From Planctomycetota bacterium (GTDB taxonomy: Bacteria; Planctomycetota; UBA1135; UBA2386), in assembly GCA_003235605.1 (NCBI GenBank), contig QJVU01000288.1:1-5194 (forward strand): DNA of 5,194 nt, written 5' to 3'. This document shows positions 1 to 5,194 of the stretch, piece by piece (the first letter of the stretch is position 1; each line of letters opens with the position of its first letter). The notes beneath the pieces were generated by a model. The model was not told the origin of the DNA. It saw nothing but the letters and a program-made list of their open reading frames with translations, and did not search any database. A program made the position numbers and the translations under genes.

Positions 1-654
1 GAGCGGCCCTACTTCGACCTCCTCGGGATCCGCTACGTTCTGTCCGAGGAGCCGCTCCACCACGCCGGCAGGAAGGTGGGACCCGAGTGGAAGGGCCCCC
101 GGGGCGAGTTCTTCGTCTACGAGCGCCACACGGCCCTGCCTGCCGGCTTCATGGTGCCTGCCTTCCGGACGGTTTCCGGCGGCGAGGACGCCATCGTCGA
201 GGCCCTGGTTGCCGAGGACTTCGCCCCACGCTCCCACTGCCTGTTGGATCCCGAAACAGCTGCGCGGGTCACCCGCTATCTGAACGGCAAGGCGTACCAG
301 GGCACCGCAGACACCAACGACCGCGAGGTGTTGTTCGACGAGGTCTCGAGCACCAACCGGCTGCGCCTGCGGGTGGCCGCTGGCGAGGCCGGCTACCTGG
401 TCGTCAACCTGACGTCCCTGCCGGGCTGGTCCGCCCTCGTGAACGGTGAGCCGGCGCCGATCTACACCACCAACCTGTTCCTGAGCATGATCCCTCTGGG
501 TCCCGAGGCTGCCGAGGTGGAGCTCTCGTACGTCACACCGGGCTTCTGGCCGGGGTTGTGGGTCACGCTGTCGAGCTTCGCGTTGATGCTCGGGCTGGCC
601 ATCGCCTACCGACACTCAAGACCGCCTCGGCGCAACGACGAAATACCGTTGTGA
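1..654 (+). CDS. YfhO-family multi-pass membrane protein, C-terminal part (5' end outside window)
   Basis: The frame is open from base 1, so this is the last 217 residues of a longer protein. It opens with PYFDLLGIRYVLSEEPL (residues 3-19), matching the family's conserved 'LDLLGVRYVL' segment in the extracytoplasmic domain. A beta-rich soluble region follows, then the C-terminal signature GYLVVNLTSLPGWSALVNG (about residues 131-149), a hydrophobic membrane span (about 182-203) and a short basic cytoplasmic tail. YfhO proteins are GT-C-type membrane proteins; the Bacillus and Listeria members act in lipoteichoic acid glycosylation, while most Gram-negative members are uncharacterised. Family length is usually 750-900 aa, so about three-quarters is missing to the left. 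The next gene is a paralogue on the same strand 24 nt downstream, indicating an operon. An internal GTG at 76 could be mistaken for a start, but the family match extends upstream of it. The family assignment is firm; the substrate is unknown. Confidence 0.85.
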   Translation, partial: ERPYFDLLGIRYVLSEEPLHHAGRKVGPEWKGPRGEFFVYERHTALPAGFMVPAFRTVSGGEDAIVEALVAEDFAPRSHCLLDPETAARVTRYLNGKAYQGTADTNDREVLFDEVSSTNRLRLRVAAGEAGYLVVNLTSLPGWSALVNGEPAPIYTTNLFLSMIPLGPEAAEVELSYVTPGFWPGLWVTLSSFALMLGLAIAYRHSRPPRRNDEIPL

Positions 655-666
655 AGGCGGTCTTGG
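616..666 (+). promoter_or_regulatory. Intercistronic two-part hairpin over the upstream stop codon
   Basis: An 11-bp perfect outer stem pairs CAAGACCGCCT (617-627) with AGGCGGTCTTG (655-665); 616/666 could add a G-U pair. Inside it, 631-637 pairs with 647-653 (7 bp, one G-U) around a 9-nt loop at 638-646. The UGA stop (652-654) lies in the inner stem, and the Shine-Dalgarno of the next gene starts 4 nt after the structure. No T-run follows, so it is not a standard intrinsic terminator. An inferred role is translational coupling or message stabilisation or processing between the two YfhO genes: a ribosome finishing the first gene would melt it. The pairing is seen directly; the role is inferred. 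Confidence 0.5.
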
Positions 667-669
667 CGT

Positions 670-675
670 AGGAGG
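670..675 (+). promoter_or_regulatory. Shine-Dalgarno AGGAGG of the second YfhO-family gene
   Basis: A full AGGAGG stands 3 nt before the GTG at 679. The spacing is shorter than the usual 5-9 nt, but it is the only strong ribosome site near the gene. The alternative ATG at 712 has GAGGG only 1 nt upstream. Both starts leave the first membrane span intact, so the protein prediction barely changes. Confidence 0.6.
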
Positions 676-678
676 GGT

Positions 679-3114
679 GTGAGTCTATTCGGCAGCAGCC
701 GCCGCGAGGGCATGGTTGCGGTCCTGGTACTGCTTCTGCTCTGCGTGCTGATGCATGCTCCCGGCCTGTTCCTGGGGCAGCCGCGGCTGCTCACCAACAA
801 GCAGGCCAGGGACCTGCACCGTCGCGAGGCGAGCACCAACCAGAACGTGCTGATGCCGGCACTCCAGGCCGCGGGCCGCGTGGTCAGCGAGGGAGAGGTG
901 CCGCTCTGGAACCCGTACGCGCGGCTCGGAGAGTCGTTCCTTGGCTCCGGCGCGCCGTTGCTCTACCCGCCGTTCTGGCCACTGATGGCGGAAGGCAGTT
1001 GGCGGCTCCTGGACCTCATTCTGTGCCTGCACAGCTTCATCGCCTGCGCGTGCATGTACCGCTTCCTGCGCAACCTGCCCCTGAGCCGTTTTGTCTCGTT
1101 CGTGGGCGGTGCCATGTACGGACTCGGCTGGTGCATGACCGTTCAGCTGGACCGCCTGCCCCACGCCGCTGCCGCCGCCTGGCTGCCCCTGGCCATGGCC
1201 ATGACCTGGCGGGTGCTGGTGAGCAAGAACCGCGAGCTCCACGCCATGCTGCTGGCCCTGACCGTGGTGCTCATGTTCGCCACCGGCGGCACCGGCACCG
1301 CGCTCCTCGGCGTCTTCCTGTGCGTGGTGGTGTACGGCTTCGGCTTCCTGGCGCTGGACAGCCAGGACAAGAGCCTAGCGCTCCGCGCGGTCGTGGGTGC
1401 CGTGGCCATGACGGTGCTCCTCACCAGCCCGCTCTGGCTCTACTGGACCGACGACGCCACCGCTCATGCGCCCCCCGATCAAGGCAGCAACCGTCATCTC
1501 CAGGCCAGTGGCGTCCTGCTCGGGATGGTCAGCCCCACCGCCTTCGGGGGCATCACGGGCAGCGCGCCCGGCGCCCTCCGCGACCTGAACCCGGACGCCG
1601 ACCCCGTGGAACTGGCCCTCTACCCCGGCGCCGCGGTGCTGTTCCTGGTGCTCTTGGGTCTCTTGCGTCCAAAGCGCACCGCCCACGGCCTGGTGTGGAT
1701 CCTGGTGGGCGGCCTCGGCCTGTTCATGACCCTGGACAGCCCGATCGCCGAACTGGCGGGAAGGTTGTGGCCGTGCCCACCCCTGAGCCCCGGCCTGGGA
1801 CTGGTGCTGCTGAACATCGCCATGGTCTCCATGGCCGCGGTCTCCCTGGAGAACTTCTTCGAGGCTCCCGTCAGTCGACGTTTCGCGGTTCCAGCCACCG
1901 CAGCGACCTTCCTCGCTGGGGCCGCCCTGGCTGCCCTGGCCGGGCACCTGTACCCCGATGTCGGCAGCGCCATGGTGTCTCTGCTGTCCGACAACGACAT
2001 CGCCGCCGAGGTGCAGCCCGCCGCAGCTCACCTGTTCGACGCGCTGGTGCAGCCGATGATCTCCGGCTGTCTGATCGCCATCGCATTCCTCTGCTGGCGC
2101 CGCATCGGCATCCTGCGCTTCAAGGTCCTGTTTGCCACCCTGGCCATCGCCGACGTGATGTTGGTGGGGCTCTCGCACACGCCCCGCAGCGCGTTCCCTG
2201 ACGACAGCGCTCTCCTTGGTGCCCACGTGCCCGCGGATGCCGGTCGCATCGTTGCGGCTGGCCGATCCCCGACGCTGCCGACCGGTCGCCTGGTAGCCGC
2301 CGGTCTGCCCACTCTGAACACCACCTCGTCGGGGCTGCTGGATCGCACCCGCAGGTTCCTGAAGGAGGTGGACGCCTCGATGGTCCATGTCGGCAGCCGT
2401 GCCATGGTGGTGCCCCTGCTGGGCAGTCCTCTGCTCCAGGACCCGCTCCTGGAGCTGGCCGGCGTCGGCATCGGCATCTGCACGACGCCCGTCGACGTGT
2501 CCGGTTTCGTGCCTGCGGGAAGAGCGGGCAGCGTGCACGTGTATCGCCGTCGCACGCCCCCTCCTCGGGTGCGGGTCTTGTTCCAGGCTGTCTTGGCGAG
2601 GGACATGGAGGAGGCAGCGCGCCTCCTCAACACCCACGCCAACCATCTTGGCGAGACGGTGGTGATCGAAGAGGGCGACCCAGGCTTCGTCTGCAAGCGC
2701 CCCGGCGCCCTTCCCAGGCCCGAGATCCTGGACCGCCGCAGCAACGAGGTGCGCATCCGCCTGGACATGGGCCAAGGGCGCGGCTACCTGCTCCTCGCGG
2801 ACGCCCACGCCCCGGGGTGGCAGGCTCTCCTGGACGGCGTGGAGATCCCCATCCGTCCCGCTGACGTGGCCATGCGGGCCGTAGCGGTACCCGAGGGCAT
2901 CCACGAAGTGGTGTTCCGCTACTCACCCCTGTGGTGGTGGCTGGGACTGCCTCTCGCAGGACTCGGGGTGCTCATGGGCATGGCGTGGACCTTCCTGCGC
3001 CTTCCCCAGGGTCGGAGCATGGGCACGACCGCGACCCGGAGGCCGCCCCGACCGAGACCTGCTCATCCGCCTCCGCTCAGGACTCCGGTCCTGAGTGGCG
3101 CGCCCGACTCCTAG
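679..3114 (+). CDS. YfhO-family multi-pass membrane protein (GT-C-like), 811 aa
   Basis: This is a complete YfhO-like protein of usual family length. Residues 12-33 form the first membrane span. The first extracytoplasmic loop carries the family pattern VPLWNPYARLGESF (74-87) followed by GAPLLYPPFW (91-100). About eleven more hydrophobic spans lie between roughly 108 and 497. A soluble domain covers about 500-745, including LLELAGVGIGI (590-600), the counterpart of 'LDLLGVRYVL' in the upstream paralogue, and the signature GYLLLADAHAPGWQALLDG (702-720). A last span lies at 750-773, followed by a Pro/Arg-rich tail of about 35 residues. The GTG start is chosen for AGGAGG at 670. The family is GT-C-fold; known members transfer sugar from a lipid carrier onto lipoteichoic acid outside the membrane. 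Here the acceptor is unknown and the catalytic Asp/Glu cannot be assigned confidently. It lies 24 nt behind a paralogue, probably in the same transcript, and converges with the radical SAM gene. Confidence 0.88.
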   Translation: MSLFGSSRREGMVAVLVLLLLCVLMHAPGLFLGQPRLLTNKQARDLHRREASTNQNVLMPALQAAGRVVSEGEVPLWNPYARLGESFLGSGAPLLYPPFWPLMAEGSWRLLDLILCLHSFIACACMYRFLRNLPLSRFVSFVGGAMYGLGWCMTVQLDRLPHAAAAAWLPLAMAMTWRVLVSKNRELHAMLLALTVVLMFATGGTGTALLGVFLCVVVYGFGFLALDSQDKSLALRAVVGAVAMTVLLTSPLWLYWTDDATAHAPPDQGSNRHLQASGVLLGMVSPTAFGGITGSAPGALRDLNPDADPVELALYPGAAVLFLVLLGLLRPKRTAHGLVWILVGGLGLFMTLDSPIAELAGRLWPCPPLSPGLGLVLLNIAMVSMAAVSLENFFEAPVSRRFAVPATAATFLAGAALAALAGHLYPDVGSAMVSLLSDNDIAAEVQPAAAHLFDALVQPMISGCLIAIAFLCWRRIGILRFKVLFATLAIADVMLVGLSHTPRSAFPDDSALLGAHVPADAGRIVAAGRSPTLPTGRLVAAGLPTLNTTSSGLLDRTRRFLKEVDASMVHVGSRAMVVPLLGSPLLQDPLLELAGVGIGICTTPVDVSGFVPAGRAGSVHVYRRRTPPPRVRVLFQAVLARDMEEAARLLNTHANHLGETVVIEEGDPGFVCKRPGALPRPEILDRRSNEVRIRLDMGQGRGYLLLADAHAPGWQALLDGVEIPIRPADVAMRAVAVPEGIHEVVFRYSPLWWWLGLPLAGLGVLMGMAWTFLRLPQGRSMGTTATRRPPRPRPAHPPPLRTPVLSGAPDS
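3073..3098. terminator. Hairpin with UNCG-type loop at the convergent gene junction
   Basis: CTCAGGAC (3076-3083) pairs with GTCCTGAG (3088-3095), and 3073-3075 pairs with 3096-3098 (one G-U), giving an 11-bp stem. On the + strand the loop is TCCG closed by C-G, which fits the extra-stable cUNCGg tetraloop class. It lies inside the last codons of the second YfhO gene, 13 nt before its stop, and 32 nt beyond the stop of the radical SAM gene on the other strand. That is a better position for ending the minus-strand transcript. Neither side has a T-run, so a classic intrinsic terminator is not shown; it could instead protect 3' ends. The stem is seen directly; the function is inferred. Confidence 0.35.
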
Positions 3115-3129
3115 CCCGACCCATAGCCG

Positions 3130-4725
3130 CTACCCGGCCTCGGGGATGTGTCGGCGGAAGCTGCCCCGCGCCAGGACCCGGCGCTCGTCGGGGAGCAGGG
3201 CCAAGGCCCGCCAGTGGATCGTCTGGTCCGTTGGCGCCAGCTGCCACGCCCACTCCGGGACCTGGTAGCGTGGCTCGGCAAGCCGGGTGTCGTGCCAGAG
3301 CGTGGAGAACAACAGCGTGCGGAAATCGTCCTGGGACATCTCCACCTCGTAACCCTCGGCCTCGCCATGTCCACGCCAGGAGAGCACCGGCACGTCGACG
3401 AAGACCTGAGACCCCTGGACCTCGATGGGCGCCACGTCGCGCACCGGTCTGAGCGCCGGGGGCAGGGCCGGGCTTTGTTCCGGCACCTGTCTGCCCTGAA
3501 GCAGCTCCCGCACCTCCTCGGGTTCCTTCACCTCGCGAATGTGCTGGCAGCCCCGGCAACAGGGAACCGGCTGCTTCCGCACCAGACCGATGCGCATGCT
3601 GCGCTGCAAGACGCCGTTCCAGATCTCGTCCAGGCCACGGGTCAGGAGGTTGCCGAGGGCGGGCACCCCCGGAACACAACACGGCGCGGTGGAACCGTCG
3701 TGGGCGACGTAGAGCTTGTGCCAGAGGTAGTCGCAAGTCCAGATCGACGCCACCGAGGCTGCGTCGCGATGCGGTGTCCGAGCCCGGCGGTGAGCAGCGC
3801 GACGGACAGCTACCTTGCCGGCATCGGCTCCCTCGGGAATGCCCGTGGGCCAGCGCCGCCGCTTGTGGGTGTGGACTGCCTGTGCCGGCAACCGGGTCAC
3901 CACGCCGTCCTGCAGCGAGGCGGCACGGAAGTACGGCGAAGCCAGCTCCTCGGTCTCCGCCACCGTCGAGATCAGGTGGTCCAGGGGCTGCACGCTGAAT
4001 GGGATGCCGCGCGCTCGCGCCCGCTCCGCTGCCCTGTCGATGCACTCCCGCGCCAGATCCTGATGGTGGAACAGCGACTCCTCCTGTACCTCGGCAGTGC
4101 CGGGAAGGACGTGCGCGGCGTTCACGAAGTCCAGCCCCAGGTCACCGGCCAGGTCCACGAGGTCCGGCAGCTCGCGGATGTTCGGCTCCATCAGCGTGCA
4201 GGCGAAACCGATCTCCGGTCGTTGCTCCGCTGGTAGCGCGCTGGCCGCCGCCACCGCGCCCTTGACGTTGGCCAGCACGGTTTCCCATCGGGCACCGCGA
4301 CGCAGCCGCTCGAAGGTCTCCTTGGTGGCACCATCGAAGGAGATGTTCAGTCTGCCCAGGGTCGGCAGGATCAGGCGGATCATCCTCTCGTTCAGGAGCG
4401 TGCCGTTGCTGTAGTACTCGGTGCGGACGCCGTACTCCCGGGCCTTCTCCAGTACCCGGTCCAGCCCCTTGGACATGAGCGGCTCGCCGGAGACGCTGGG
4501 CTGAAAGGTCTCGATGTGGGGAAACAGCAGGTCGGAGACGCGCTCGAAGGTCTCTGCCTCCATGTGCGGCCCCCGAACCGTGGTGCCGTCCTGGTACTGG
4601 ATGCAGAAGTGGCACTTGAGATTGCAGAACATCGTGGTCTCGATGGCCGCAAACGTCGGCGGCGGCAGCCGGCCATCGAAGACGGTGTCAGGTGTTGCGC
4701 TGCTGGATGCTGGGATCTCGGCCAC
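3130..4725 (-). CDS. Radical SAM/SPASM protein with C-terminal Fn3-like domain, 531 aa
   Basis: The AdoMet radical motif CNLKCHFC (C34, C38, C41; CX3CX2C) binds the [4Fe-4S] cluster. Downstream are SGEPLM (79-84; the GEP AdoMet-binding strand), YYSNGTLL (104-111) and ISFDGATKETFERLRRG (128-144), all standard barrel elements. An Arg/His-rich stretch (about 286-321) precedes a SPASM-type auxiliary cluster region with C331, C349, C350, C389, C390 and C393 and the typical ALGNLLTRGLDEIWNG (356-371). Residues about 432-525 look like a fibronectin-III sandwich: LSW (448-450), YEVEMS (459-464) and HWRALAL (504-510). The enzyme is probably cytoplasmic; SPASM relatives modify peptides, proteins or small molecules, and the substrate here is unknown. 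GTG at 4725 is the only usable start: an in-frame TGA lies at 4737-4735 and the next ATG falls two residues before C34. No Shine-Dalgarno is visible. It converges with the YfhO gene, 15 nt between stops. Confidence 0.9.
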   Translation of the reverse strand: MAEIPASSSATPDTVFDGRLPPPTFAAIETTMFCNLKCHFCIQYQDGTTVRGPHMEAETFERVSDLLFPHIETFQPSVSGEPLMSKGLDRVLEKAREYGVRTEYYSNGTLLNERMIRLILPTLGRLNISFDGATKETFERLRRGARWETVLANVKGAVAAASALPAEQRPEIGFACTLMEPNIRELPDLVDLAGDLGLDFVNAAHVLPGTAEVQEESLFHHQDLARECIDRAAERARARGIPFSVQPLDHLISTVAETEELASPYFRAASLQDGVVTRLPAQAVHTHKRRRWPTGIPEGADAGKVAVRRAAHRRARTPHRDAASVASIWTCDYLWHKLYVAHDGSTAPCCVPGVPALGNLLTRGLDEIWNGVLQRSMRIGLVRKQPVPCCRGCQHIREVKEPEEVRELLQGRQVPEQSPALPPALRPVRDVAPIEVQGSQVFVDVPVLSWRGHGEAEGYEVEMSQDDFRTLLFSTLWHDTRLAEPRYQVPEWAWQLAPTDQTIHWRALALLPDERRVLARGSFRRHIPEAG

Positions 4726-4810
4726 GGTGCAGGGTCAAGGGAAGCATACGCCAAGGCCACCGCTTGCAGCCTTGCCACGGTAGGTTCTGCGCTCTTCGCG
4801 GCGAGAAAGA

Positions 4811-4834
4811 GGCGGTGGGGAGGCCACCACCGCC
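4811..4834. repeat. Inverted repeat, 8-bp arms
   Basis: GGCGGTGG (4811-4818) is the reverse complement of CCACCGCC (4827-4834), with an 8-nt loop. It lies about 85 nt upstream of the radical SAM start, within its expected leader. A single 8-bp dyad could be chance in GC-rich sequence; it is listed because it belongs to a cluster. Confidence 0.4.
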
Positions 4835-4845
4835 AGAGGGGTCCC

Positions 4846-4864
4846 AACTGCCCACAGGGCAGTT
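4846..4864. repeat. Inverted repeat, 8-bp arms and 3-nt loop
   Basis: AACTGCCC (4846-4853) pairs with GGGCAGTT (4857-4864) around a 3-nt loop. It sits one base from the 24-bp palindrome, so the two make a tandem pair of stems. Only a short TTT follows on the + strand, so it is at best a weak terminator. Its adjacency to the palindrome is the reason for listing it. Confidence 0.5.
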
Positions 4865-4865
4865 T

Positions 4866-4889
4866 GTGCGCGCAGACGTCTGCGCGCAC
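4866..4889. repeat. Perfect 24-bp palindrome
   Basis: The half-site GTGCGCGCAGAC (4866-4877) is followed directly by its exact reverse complement (4878-4889), with no spacer. Such an uninterrupted palindrome is very unlikely by chance in 5 kb. It lies in the gene-free region, about 140 nt upstream of the radical SAM start and just downstream of a possible promoter. It could be an operator for a dimeric regulator, a leader hairpin, or a recombination or cruciform site; the sequence alone does not decide. Confidence 0.8.
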
Positions 4890-4901
4890 GCGTGAGGCAG
4901 C

Positions 4902-4930
4902 ATGAGAACCCGAGAGTCAAGGCGTGACAA
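4902..4930 (-). promoter_or_regulatory. Possible sigma-70-like promoter for the radical SAM gene
   Basis: On the minus strand, TTGTCA (4930-4925; 5 of 6 to the -35 consensus) is followed after 17 nt by TCTCAT (4907-4902; 4 of 6 to the -10 consensus). Transcription would begin near 4895, putting the 24-bp palindrome at about +6 to +29 (operator-like) and leaving a leader of about 170 nt before the GTG. A 14-bp palindrome abuts the -35. The match is moderate and promoters in GC-rich genomes are hard to call. Confidence 0.25.
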
Positions 4931-4931
4931 C

Positions 4932-4945
4932 CCTCGCATGCGAGG
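4932..4945. repeat. Perfect 14-bp palindrome
   Basis: CCTCGCATGCGAGG reads identically on both strands. It lies one base upstream of the candidate -35 element of the minus-strand promoter, a position where an activator or repressor could bind. A 14-bp palindrome has a fair chance of occurring at random in 5 kb, so position rather than rarity is the argument. Confidence 0.5.
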
Positions 4946-4952
4946 ACTGACG

Positions 4953-4976
4953 AGCGGAAACGAACAGCGTTCCGCT
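4953..4976. repeat. Inverted repeat, 7-bp arms extended past a bulge
   Basis: AGCGGAA (4953-4959) pairs with TTCCGCT (4970-4976). After a bulged A at 4960, two more pairs (4961-4962 with 4968-4969) close a 5-nt loop. It is part of the dyad cluster upstream of the radical SAM gene and upstream of the proposed promoter. Confidence 0.45.
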
Positions 4977-4998
4977 GCCTCCGATGGCGACGCGAGTA

Positions 4999-5012
4999 CC
5001 GGCACGCGCCGG
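4999..5012. repeat. Small GC hairpin, 5-bp arms
   Basis: CCGGC (4999-5003) pairs with GCCGG (5008-5012) around ACGC. The right arm also overlaps an alternative dyad centred between 5012 and 5013 (5005-5020, one G-T). It is short enough to be chance and is recorded as the outermost member of the dyad cluster. Confidence 0.25.
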
Positions 5013-5077
5013 CCGGTGCGGACTACTGGACCACGCCCGCGCCGCCGTTGGAGAACGCCACGCCGAAGGCGTTGGCT

Positions 5078-5194
5078 CCCGGCCTTCCGGGCGAGTTCCA
5101 GAAGCGCAGTTTCCGTGGGATCTCCCGTATAGCGGCCTTCGCTGTATCTGGCATGAGTGCAGAACAGGGCGGTCTGCATAAGCAAATCGCCTTT
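5078..5194 (-). pseudogene. P-type cation ATPase fragment, N-domain (broken or rearranged after 39 codons)
   Basis: Reading leftward from the window edge, 39 codons give a coherent stretch of the nucleotide-binding domain of type II/III P-type ATPases: TALFCTHARYSEGRY, then the hallmark GDPTE (5111-5125), then TALLELARKAG. In these pumps this segment lies well after the phosphorylated DKTGT loop, which would be to the right of the window. The expected continuation (roughly 'pF.S.rK.M', then the hinge and membrane helices) is absent. From about 5077 leftward the same frame stays open by chance to 4688, but encodes only Arg/Gly/Pro-rich sequence. The gene is therefore truncated by deletion or rearrangement, or the junction is an assembly artefact. 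The transported ion cannot be told from this piece. It points the same way as the radical SAM gene, about 350 nt upstream of it. Confidence 0.65.

Larger units (their letters stand above)
4726..5077. other. Gene-free region rich in inverted repeats
   Basis: No frame on either strand looks like a real protein here; the translations are Arg/Pro/Gly-rich, as expected from chance open frames in GC-rich DNA. The interval contains at least six dyads (listed separately at 4811, 4846, 4866, 4932, 4953 and 4999) and a possible minus-strand promoter. It forms the 5' side of the radical SAM gene, so it should hold that gene's promoter and leader. No tRNA, CRISPR or insertion-sequence ends were recognised. 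Confidence 0.55.

Noticed and set aside
1375..2904. Very long open frame on the minus strand (over 500 codons) opposite the second YfhO gene
   Set aside because: It is a GC-rich antisense shadow: Gln/Gly/His/Arg-rich, no recognisable domain, and fully overlapped by a clear membrane-protein gene.
3148..4236. Open frame of 362 codons on the + strand opposite the radical SAM gene
   Set aside because: Composition is that of an antisense shadow, without motifs; the minus strand encodes intact radical SAM and SPASM motifs across the same DNA.
4741..4785. Sigma-54-like GG...GC pairs on the minus strand upstream of the radical SAM gene
   Set aside because: The GG-to-GC spacing is off from the strict 10 bp and the flanking consensus bases are poor.
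4735..4920. 61-codon minus-strand frame just upstream of, and in frame with, the radical SAM gene
   Set aside because: Starts with TTG, contains a run of Arg and no family features, and runs through the inverted-repeat cluster; most likely non-coding leader.
4894..4981. 8-bp inverted arms (GAGGCAGC / GCTGCCTC) enclosing two smaller dyads, resembling the ends of a mini-element
   Set aside because: One such 8-bp pair is expected by chance in a region of this size, and no flanking direct duplication is visible.
4928..5194. 89-codon + strand frame open to the window edge
   Set aside because: No start with a ribosome site and no family features; it lies opposite the recognisable P-type ATPase segment.

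Overview
This is a GC-rich (roughly two-thirds G+C by eye), gene-dense bacterial segment with strong G/C preference at third codon positions and GTG starts on two of the genes. The families present (YfhO-type multi-pass membrane proteins, a radical SAM/SPASM enzyme, a cation P-type ATPase fragment) do not fix a taxon. A GC-rich environmental Gram-negative lineage is plausible, but that is a guess.

Layout. Positions 1-654 (+) are the C-terminal part of a YfhO-family membrane protein whose start lies left of the window. After a 24-nt gap, a complete second YfhO-family protein of 811 aa follows at 679-3114 (+). The two share the same soluble-domain and C-terminal signatures, so they look like tandem paralogues in one operon. 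A long two-part hairpin (616-666) spans the stop codon of the first gene and ends just before the Shine-Dalgarno of the second. On the opposite strand, and converging with only 15 nt between stop codons, is a 531-aa radical SAM/SPASM protein (4725-3130, -) that carries an unusual C-terminal fibronectin-III-like domain. A hairpin with a UNCG-type loop sits at this convergent junction.

The stretch 4726-5077 has no convincing gene. It holds a cluster of inverted repeats, including a perfect 24-bp palindrome, and a possible sigma-70-like promoter reading toward the radical SAM gene. At the right edge (5078-5194, -) there are 39 codons of clear P-type ATPase nucleotide-binding domain (GDPTE motif). 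The family resemblance stops abruptly at about 5078, which suggests a truncated gene or a rearrangement or assembly junction.

Function. YfhO-type proteins are GT-C-fold membrane proteins; the characterised Gram-positive members glycosylate lipoteichoic acid. The tandem pair therefore suggests envelope glycan decoration. The radical SAM protein is a neighbour on the other strand with no demonstrated connection. Its substrate cannot be read from the sequence. The most unusual observations are the radical SAM-SPASM-Fn3 fusion, the palindrome cluster upstream of it, the intercistronic hairpin, and the broken ATPase.
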